Notes under the pieces: model-generated
The model's input: the letters and a program-made list of their open reading frames with translations, nothing else
Database searches by the model: none
Told to the model about the DNA's origin: nothing
In this document: positions 56,831-64,000 of the stretch, in pieces
Numbering within the stretch: the stretch's first letter is position 1
Layout of the letters: each line of letters opens with the position of its first letter
Position numbers and translations under genes: made by a program
Assembly (NCBI RefSeq): GCF_021347895.1
Contig: NC_067129.1
Location: forward strand, 32,215,690 to 32,279,689
DNA: 64,000 nt
From: Acanthochromis polyacanthus
Lineage: Eukaryota > Chordata > Actinopteri > Pomacentridae
Direction: 5' to 3'

Positions 56831-56839
56831 TTTCACCGT

Positions 56840-57594
56840 TTTTACTGTTTGCAAATTTACACTATTCCACCATTTTTTGATGTATTTTTTTCTGGCGTCT
56901 TTGCTGCCAGATTTGCAGCATTTTTTTTATTTGCAGTGTGTTGATTTAGCATTCATGTGGGTCATTAATTCCAGCGGGGCTGTTTAATCCAGGACGGCTG
57001 CGTTCGCTACGTCAAACAGCTGCATCGGTGCCGACGTTCGTAAAGAGAAGACTGACGAGTGTCGCACCGCAGCCGACCAATCAGCGTCTCGGCTGCCGAC
57101 ACACACACACACACACGACCACACCACGGATTAAAACGCACACACTGCAGCAGCAAACACACTCCTACCTTTTAATCACCAACAGTTTATGACTCCGTAA
57201 GTCCTCCGCCTGAAGATTAAACACCGTCTCTGCGAGAACGGCTTCAGTGTCAGTCCAGTTCTGCCTGCAGACTGCATAAAAATGTAAATATTTAGAGACA
57301 TTTTAGGGCATTTTATAATTAGACGATAAGATAAATGTAGGAAATGTATATAAACACGTAGTATAAACACTAAATAAAGAGATATATTGATCATATCCAT
57401 GCAATGCTGCACATATTTCACCCTCATGTTGCATCAGATCAGATTGTCTGTATCTATAATCGATAGCAACATCAAAATATTATTAAATATTATTAATCTG
57501 TGCACGTTTGCTGCCCTTAAGGATTAAAAAACACACCTGTAGCGTAAATAAATTTTAGCGTGAGATTTTAGTTCAAGGTCAGTTGAAGTCGTTT

Positions 57595-57596
<2 letters not shown>
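56840..57596. other. Intronic or intergenic, no gene seen
   Basis: A CpG-bearing stretch at 56,985-57,095 includes an inverted CCAAT ('accaatcagcg' at 57,077) and could be a regulatory element. A (CA)8-9 run follows at 57,099-57,116. Confidence 0.35.
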
Positions 57597-57646
<50 letters not shown>

Positions 57647-57776
57647 TGTGTGTCTGTCTGTCTGTGTGTGTGTGTAAGGATTTAGTGTGTCGTCTTTAAG
57701 CAGACACCGACCGACACCGCCATCTGTCTCTGCAGTTTGATCTGCTCGCTTCACATTCATTCATTCATTCATTCAT
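57597..57776. repeat. (GT)n and (ATTC)n microsatellites
   Basis: Long GT tract with CT interruptions at 57,597-57,675 and (CATT)n at 57,755-57,776. Confidence 0.95.
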
Positions 57777-57982
57777 CAATAACCTGTTTATACGTCACCT
57801 TGTCCCACACAGAGGTCATTCAGAGTAGTTTTACTGGCAAAAGCACATAAAATAAAAAAATACATTAAAGATAAACCACAGTAGAATTATATTAATTCAA
57901 TTAGATGAATTAAAAAAATAATACAGACAAAAACATTGACCAAAACAGCAGAAATACACAGAAAAAAATTAAAAGTTATAGA

Positions 57983-58661
57983 CACCACCACCATGCTTCA
58001 CATCATGATGCTGCCACCACCATGCTTCACGTCATGATGCTGCCACCACCATGCTTCACAAGAGTGATCGTGCGTTTGCAATGATGTACCAAACATATCA
58101 TCTAAAACCTTAATTTAGGTCTCATCGGGCCAAACAATCTTCTTACAGGTGACTTTAGCATCTCCACATCCCTTCTAGTGAACTCTAGTTGAGTTTTTTT
58201 CTACAGCGTCTACTTTCCCTTTGTCTCCCTTAAAGTTTTGACTGGTGAAGAAGCTACTGAAGCTTGTATCTCCTTCAGGTGTCATAGGTGTCTTGGTGGC
58301 CTCCCTCACTAGACTCTTTCTTGCTTGGAGGACGACCTGCTATTATTTTGACAACCTTTTCTCAGAGTGTCTCGGAGCGTTCTTTAGTCTTCATGGTGTA
58401 GTTCTATCCAGGAGAAGTGATCCACCAGTGACCGGACCTTCCAGATAGAGGAGTCTTTATACTACAATCACTGAGACTCATTCACTGACCTCAGATGACC
58501 TTTATGTTATTAACTGTGAGACTTCTAGCACTAGTTAGTGGTACATCTGTTGAATAAGTTGAGTCATTTTAAAGGAGGTGGATACTTATGCAGTCACTAA
58601 TTTACATGTTATGTTTTTAAACATTTGGCATTACTTTCTAGAACCCTTTTTGCCAGCACTG
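57983..58661 (-). pseudogene. Tc1 relic, minus strand, with triplicated glycine-box segment
   Basis: The minus strand shows VREA(S/T)KTPMTPEGD-like sequence near 58,290, RLFGP(M/D) near 58,125, and a right-hand TIR ending CAGCACTG at 58,661 followed by TA. At 57,983-58,060 the 29 bp segment encoding [10 protein letters not shown] is present three times in tandem. Coding frames are broken and the 5' side is deleted at the triplication. Confidence 0.75.
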
Positions 58662-58699
58662 TAACTCGTCCCAGATTATTCGGCTTCACTACCTGCGAT

Positions 58700-59035
58700 A
58701 ACGGAGAGAAACAAGGACCGTCACGTTTCAGAGGCTTGGCATCGCTTTCCAGAAATCCCAGCTGTGTTATTTAGATTTAATCGTGCCTCCAACCTTCTTC
58801 TGATGCTTATCCAGATCGAGGTCGTGGCAGTAGCAACCTGAGGAAAGGAGCCCTTCTCTTTAGCTACTTTCTTCAGCCCCTCCTTTGGGATCTGAAGGTG
58901 TTTCCAGGCCAGATGGGATATATAATCCTTCCACCTTGTTCTGGTCCCTCCCGATGACTGGAATACCTCCACCGGGAGGACTGGTGGAGGGCTGTTTGTG
59001 TTCCTGTGAATCTTGTTGTCAGGGATAAAGTGCCT
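58700..59035 (-). pseudogene. Non-LTR retrotransposon C-terminal relic
   Basis: The minus strand encodes GGTRTRWKDYISHLAWKHL followed by QIPKEGLKKVAKEKGSF, matching the 'GRPRTRWRDYISrLAWErLGiP.EeLeevagEr' tail of fish LINE polyproteins (family knowledge). Upstream domains are missing. Confidence 0.7.
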
Positions 59036-59539
59036 CATCGTTGTTTCTCCCCTGGCAGCTCGGTCGAACCGGGAGGGCTGAAAAACCTCGATTTAATCAG
59101 CGAAACCTCTCCCAGAGCCATTAGGCAAAAAGGCCTCAAATCAGTCAGATCATTGTGCACTTCTGCATTTTTAAAAATTGTATCTACTGTCCAGCATCAC
59201 AAAGTACAAATTTGTCTCCAGAGTCTTCACAGTTTATACATAAAACACCGTCCATGTTTGAAACTCCTCCAGGAAAACCCTAAACCCGCTGAACCCCAGG
59301 GGTTTTCTGGGTGTTTTTTGCTCCTTTTTCATCACTGTTTGCTCATTTTTTACTGCTATGTAAAGTCTGGCACCTCCATGAAAAAAACACAGAAATGTAT
59401 TTTGTGCAGCGTAACAAAGTTCTAGAAGTTGAATGTCTTTGAATATTAATTTTTACCTAAATTGAAAAAAGCTTAGATTGTTATGTGCAACATAAAACAA
59501 ATTCTACATGCTATAGATACTTTGCTTTTAACATTTTGC

Positions 59540-59910
59540 ATTAGTTTCTTCTCTGCTCAGTGTAAATAGCCTGGACTTTAGCCGAATATTCCTGAATATT
59601 TGTCACATCACCGTTAATAGTAGCTGCATCAGTCATTGCTTTTCCGTTGCACCAAGAAACATAGCATTGTTTGTTTTTGACATAATCTAATTGGAACAAA
59701 CAGTTAGTTTTTGATGAAATTTAAATTGAGACATGTAAAATAAAGTGATTTAATGAAATGTCATAATGTTAATCTTGGATTTGGTTAAGTTTTCCAGTGT
59801 AATGGCAAGTCACAGACGATGAGTTCAAGGACCGTCATGAAGTAGAAAGTCCCGTGATTTGTTTTTGAAGTTTCTGTCTCTGATAAATGGTGTCATTTTG
59901 GCGATTTTTA
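59540..59910 (+). repeat. Dispersed repeat family, copy 4
   Basis: 'ttcttctctgctcagtgtaaatagcctgga' to 'tttgtcacatcaccgttaa' and 'ttcaaggaccgtcatgaagtagaaagtc' are diverged but colinear matches of copy 2. Confidence 0.65.
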
Positions 59911-60940
59911 AAAGCAAAGCCACTAGCAGGTTAAATATGAAAATAATGAAAGAAAACCAGCTGACGTGTTTCCATGGAGCACGTAAGGAACGAAAACAAC
60001 CATTTTTCAGCAGTTTTAGAAGCCATAAAGAGAACATACTTCATGAGTATTTGGGTAAAATGCTAAAATAACAAAAAATTATTGCAGTATAAATACTGTT
60101 CTTTGCCTTTTTTGTAAAGCATTGCTCGCCCTGCGTCAGATTTTGAGGCTGCATGCTTGTCGAGTACCTGCTGCAGGAATCGCTGAGTCATGTTAGCCCA
60201 CCTTCCTGTCTGCAGGGATTTACTTTGGCTCGGTGATTGCATTTCATTGTATCACTACTGGTTTTGTGAGGCTGAAACTCATGCTTGAGCACCACTAACT
60301 CAGCCACAGGGCTCAGCAGGGTGGTAAAGTGATGGTGGTTGGTGTGTTGGTCGTTTTAGAGCAAAGTTATTTGTAAATAATCATGCTAACATTGCAGGAT
60401 TTGCGGTTGCTGTTGTTATTTTTTTCCTCGCAGATTTGAAGGATGTAAACAGGAAGTGGAATCAGTGAGCTGCACTGTGATCCTCAGTTTTTACTGAGTG
60501 ATTTTGTCTGTAATTAATCCATGGATGTTGTCAGGAGAATTTTCTTAAAGACGCTCAAAGTCACTCAAGTCACAGCAGAGTTTAGCAAGGAGACGAATGT
60601 CACACAGAGGTACAGAGTTGTCTGAATATCAGATTTTAAAGCACACATTTTAACACAAATTATTTATATTTATTCATTTTCCATTCTACGTTCTTGTATA
60701 TATTGTACACATTATTGTTATTAGATTTATTATTATTAGACATAGCTGTCACTGGATACTGTGATGCTGAAGAAAACCTGAAAACATAATAATTCTCAGG
60801 CGGGTTCTGCTGTTGTCTTTGTCCTGAGATGTCTCAGAGTATTAATGAACCACTAATACATCAGTACCATTCTTTTGCCGCTCGTTTTGTTGCTTATTGT
60901 CTCCTCCTCGTTAAGTATTAATGCTGATTCCTGTTATGTG
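59911..60940. other. Intronic or intergenic, no gene seen
   Basis: No exon with convincing splice sites and no RNA gene recognised. Confidence 0.5.
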
Positions 60941-61560
60941 AGGATAAGGAAACTGGAGCCAAAGACAAGCACACAGCAGTCAGGCAGGTTGGATGCACAA
61001 CTTTAATACCACTAACAAAACAGCGAAACAAAGGCTGGCAGAGTCACAAACAACAACCGTCTGGAGTTCTGGAGAAAAACAACAAATTCAAGTCCAACAG
61101 AAGATATCCAACTCAGGAACAAACAAGTAGGAACACAAGAGCGCGAGAAGAGACGCAGGATACACAAGATTGTCAACAGGTGGGTGAACAAACAGGAAAG
61201 AACCGGCAAAGAATAAGGAAGACACACAACTGTACACGCAGTTAGTTATGTCTGAAACAAGAAACTAATGAGGGCAGGGCAGGCAATCAAAACAAAAGAG
61301 GAAGAAAACACCAAAGTAGGAAGAAAAAACAGAGGAGACACATGAGGAAAGGGTCTTTAACAAATATATTAAATAATCTGAGAAGGTGAACGTGGTACTG
61401 ATGACCAGACTGATGTTTCTTTGGCTCGATGTTCCCAGGAGGACTGACTCAAGAACAGTGGTGTCAGAAGTTGACTCTGACTCAGGAACAAGGGTGACAT
61501 CTGGCAACTCAATTTCAGGCACAAGGGCTATATCTGTGAACTGTGACTCAGAATCAGGGG
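60941..61560. repeat. Purine-rich repeat, possibly LTR-derived
   Basis: A long A/G/C-rich stretch ('acaaacaggaaagaaccggcaaag') similar in texture to 19,925-20,420. No paired LTR ends were found. Several 'gtg(g/a)cat/aact' units near 61,440-61,570 repeat weakly ('ctgactcaggaacaagggtgac', 'gactcagaatcaggggtgac'). Confidence 0.35.
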
Positions 61561-61589
61561 TGACAACTCAGAACTTTGGACTCTTTATG

Positions 61590-61725
61590 TAATTTTTTGT
61601 CTCATTTTTGTCATTTGTCTCATTTTTTTGTCATTTTGGTTCTCGGTTTTGTCGTATTGTGTCTCGTTTTTGTCATTTTGCGTCTCATTTTTGTAATATT
61701 TTGTCTGGTATTCAGTTCCAGATTT
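61590..61725. repeat. GTCATTTTGTGTCTCATTTTT minisatellite
   Basis: About six imperfect 20-24 bp units, the reverse complement of the family seen at 2,225-2,465 and 3,950-4,260. Confidence 0.75.
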
Positions 61726-62820
61726 CTGTGACTAAAATGTTTTGAGTTTAAAAGTTTTGTTTTGAGTTTGACACCCCTGGTCTATATGATCCGTCCAGCT
61801 TACCTTAGACGGTAATGCTACTTATTAAAGGCTTTGGTGTTTGATCTTTACCTGTGCTGCTGTTTCAGACCTGTAATATTCATAAATTGGTGAACATTTT
61901 TATGCACATCTTTCATTTTCTCCTGCTTATCTCTGTCCAGGTCTTGTTTAATAATTAATCAGTGACATTGGTAAGAATAATTGCTATCATCTGCTGGGCG
62001 ATGCTGACAGGATAATATGTAATATGAGGCCTCTTCACTCCACGCCACCTTTTTTTCACACATGACGGTGAAACAGGTGTTAAATTTTATTCTGCTGCAG
62101 AAGCCACATTATTATTTATAGCGGCTCGCTTCCCTAAGCTCATTTGCTGCCGTTAAATGTGGCGGAAAGTCGGGTCGAATGCAGGCGACACAGATGCATT
62201 GTGGGATAAAGAGAGACGCCTTCTTGGCTCTCCGTCTCTCTCTTTCATTCTCTGCAGGCCTCTCTTGTCCCGATTCTCTTCCTCCATCTGTCCTCTCGTG
62301 AGTCGAGTCATCTTCCTCCTCCTCCTCCTCCTCCTTTTCCTCGCTGCTCTTTCTCCCTGATTTCACCCGTCGCCCGGGGCGCCGATGGCATCCACCCGCA
62401 CCCTCATTCCCCTTTGTGCTTTCACTCTCTGTTCTCAGAGTACGAGAAGCCGGGATTCCCTTTAAACTGCTGTTTTCTTTGCTTTGCGTTTGAATCAAGT
62501 GACCATCGTTGTTGCACAAACAGAACACGGTATCCGGCCGTGCAGATAGCGTCCGTCTTCTGCTCTGTGGATCTGGAATGTGGAGCGTCTCAAATGTCAT
62601 GGAAATAATTAACTGGCGTTTAAATGGACAGAAAAAAGTAGATTCATCAACCGAAAGGAGCAAAGTGAATTCAAACCAACAAAAGGGAAAATGGAAATGC
62701 AGAAAAGGAGTCTCAATTTTTAAATGCCTGATTTCAACATGAACCCGGAATTAAGATTTTAAATTAGTTCTAAATTGCATTTTACAGTAGGTTTTTAAAT
62801 TCCACCATTAATCGAAGTAG
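61726..62820. other. Intronic or intergenic, no gene seen
   Basis: Contains a (TCC)n-rich stretch at 62,310-62,340 that creates a Glu-rich 183-codon minus-strand open frame (62,112-62,663). That frame has no splice context or recognisable domain. Confidence 0.45.
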
Positions 62821-63245
62821 TAACCCTCCTGTTGTTCTTATTTACAGGTACCAAAAAATTTTGTTTCCTTGTCTGAAAAAAATACAAAAATTCAGCAAAC
62901 AAATTCCCCAGATTTCTGAAAATTTGCAAAACCTTCAGGAAGAAAAATCCCCCAAATTTGGCAAGAATATTCTTGTAAATATTTTTTAAAATGAGTAAGA
63001 ATATTTTTTTAAAAATCAGGACATTCACATAAAAATCAACCAAAATCCAGCAAAATTCGTTTTTTTTTAATGTTCTTAAGAAAAATGTTTAACATTTCTT
63101 TTTTTTCACCCAAAAAATGTTCAAAGATTTCCCAAAAATGTTGAAAATGTGGACATCAGAAGTTTCACTGTGAACATATATTTTTTTCCCCATTTTCAAA
63201 CTTTAAACCAGATCAGTTTTGACCTGCAGGAGAACACAAGGGTTA
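62821..63245. mobile_element. MITE of the CCTCCTGTTGT family, copy 2
   Basis: Begins 'taaccctcctgttgttc' and ends 'gagaacacaagggttaa', giving TIRs of roughly 12 bp (CCCTCCTGTTGT against CCCTTGTGTTCT). Colinear with 51,758-52,248. Confidence 0.75.
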
Positions 63246-63690
63246 AGTGGTTTAATTTGACCTATTTATTGATGTACCATCTTTTTGTTGCGTATTTAAA
63301 TGTGAAATAACAAAATACTCATTGATTTGGTTTATGTGTTTACGGAATAATCCATTTATTATTTTCTTGCCTAGTACTGTTGACTTTTTCAATAAAAAGT
63401 GAAACCCTAAACAGAGATATTGCAAAACCCTCATCTAAATATTTTTCTAAAACTCTCCACATTGATAAATGCCAAAAGAGGATGGTGCTAAAATACTGTT
63501 TTTTAAATTTTTATTGTCCTTCACCACAAATGTTAAAATTTATGCAAACAAACGTTTCATTTCCATGCAAAAATAAACCCTATTTGAATCATTTGAACAC
63601 AAATAACATTTTTCATTCCTTTCCACCGTCGTTCATTGGGAATCCAAAGGTATCTTTAGATTGTTGGGTTTGCTGTTCTCTGTTTACAAT
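63246..63690. other. AT-rich, no gene seen
   Basis: An open stretch at 63,380-63,718 has no recognisable domain. Confidence 0.45.
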
Positions 63691-63699
63691 TCATAAAAT

Positions 63700-63775
63700 C
63701 TGTGCCTTACCATGCTAAGTGCTGTGAGATGACATGTTGTGAATCTGTGCTATATAAATAAACTTGAATTCAAAT
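63700..63775 (+). repeat. Retroelement 3' end ('gctatataaataaacttgaatt')
   Basis: 'gctgtgagatgacatgttgtgaatctg' leading into 'tgctatataaataaa' resembles the 3' end of a very common fish interspersed repeat. The 5' part was not found. Confidence 0.5.
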
Positions 63776-64000
63776 GAAATGAAAACTTATCGTTGCAGTT
63801 GCAATCCTACCAAACCCTGAAAGCATATCATAGTAATGTGACACCTTACTATTCCAGCTCCGTTAAAGGCTCTCAGACTTACACAAAAAAAAGTGTCAAA
63901 AAACGATTTTGAAAATGGTGGCAGACTTTAACTGGACTTTTTTATTTCCTCCCCTCAGCTGAGGATCTGAATCATTCATAAAGAGTCATTAGGAAGGAAT

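Noticed and set aside
62112..62663. 183-codon Glu-rich open frame on the minus strand
   Set aside because: Driven by a (TCC)n tract, with no domain, splice context or promoter.

Overview
The window is vertebrate nuclear DNA, almost certainly from a teleost fish. The supporting signs are spliced genes with GT-AG introns, a fish-type ncf1 gene, a GIMAP-like GTPase, and fish-style mobile elements of many classes: Tc1/mariner, hAT-like, Harbinger-like, V-SINE, RTE LINE and Gypsy. There are also vertebrate tRNA genes, long microsatellites, and one CpG-rich promoter in an otherwise AT-rich background. It is not a bacterial or plasmid sequence. There is no CRISPR array, rRNA gene or operon.

Layout. 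1-4,450: repeat-dense flank. It holds a putative TIR element, part of a 1.1 kb element that recurs at 10.5-11.6 kb, and a Harbinger-like MITE. 4,607-7,653: a four-exon gene for an unrecognised 333-residue protein. 7,654-12,600: nested repeats. They include a LINE split by a MITE, a V-SINE, and a 1.08 kb TIR element inserted into one arm of an inverted repeat. 12,802-14,435: a complete Tc1 transposon with an open 350-codon transposase. 15,700-18,840: a nearly full-length but inactivated RTE-like LINE. 20,726-22,322: a hAT-like element with an 8 bp target duplication. 22,549-24,746: a GIMAP/AIG1-like GTPase gene with a Gypsy relic in its intron. 25,000-32,200: mariner MITE, tRNA-Ser, Tc1 debris, an LTR-like block, and a TIR element carrying a RecQ-helicase fragment.

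32,789-44,113: ncf1 (p47phox), 11 exons encoding 421 residues. The PX domain, two SH3 domains, autoinhibitory region and C-terminal proline-rich motif are all intact. Its introns and 3' flank hold five arrays of one GATGAGATAAAATAA-like repeat and two minisatellites derived from pieces of Tc1 transposase. 46,200-52,250: tandem AT-rich repeats, a hAT-like element, and tRNA-Trp and tRNA-Glu genes. 52,330-54,952: CpG-rich promoter, non-coding exon 1 and start-codon exon 2 of a gene that continues beyond the window. 55,000-64,000: intronic or intergenic repeats and transposon relics.

The functional genes are not one pathway, but ncf1 (phagocyte NADPH oxidase organiser) and the GIMAP-like gene are both linked to immunity by family knowledge. 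The strongest novel signals are the tandem-repeat invasion of ncf1, minisatellites born from transposase coding sequence, a TIR element with a captured helicase fragment, and an insertion whose empty site is preserved in the opposite arm of the same palindrome. All calls come from reading the sequence by eye. No database search was run.
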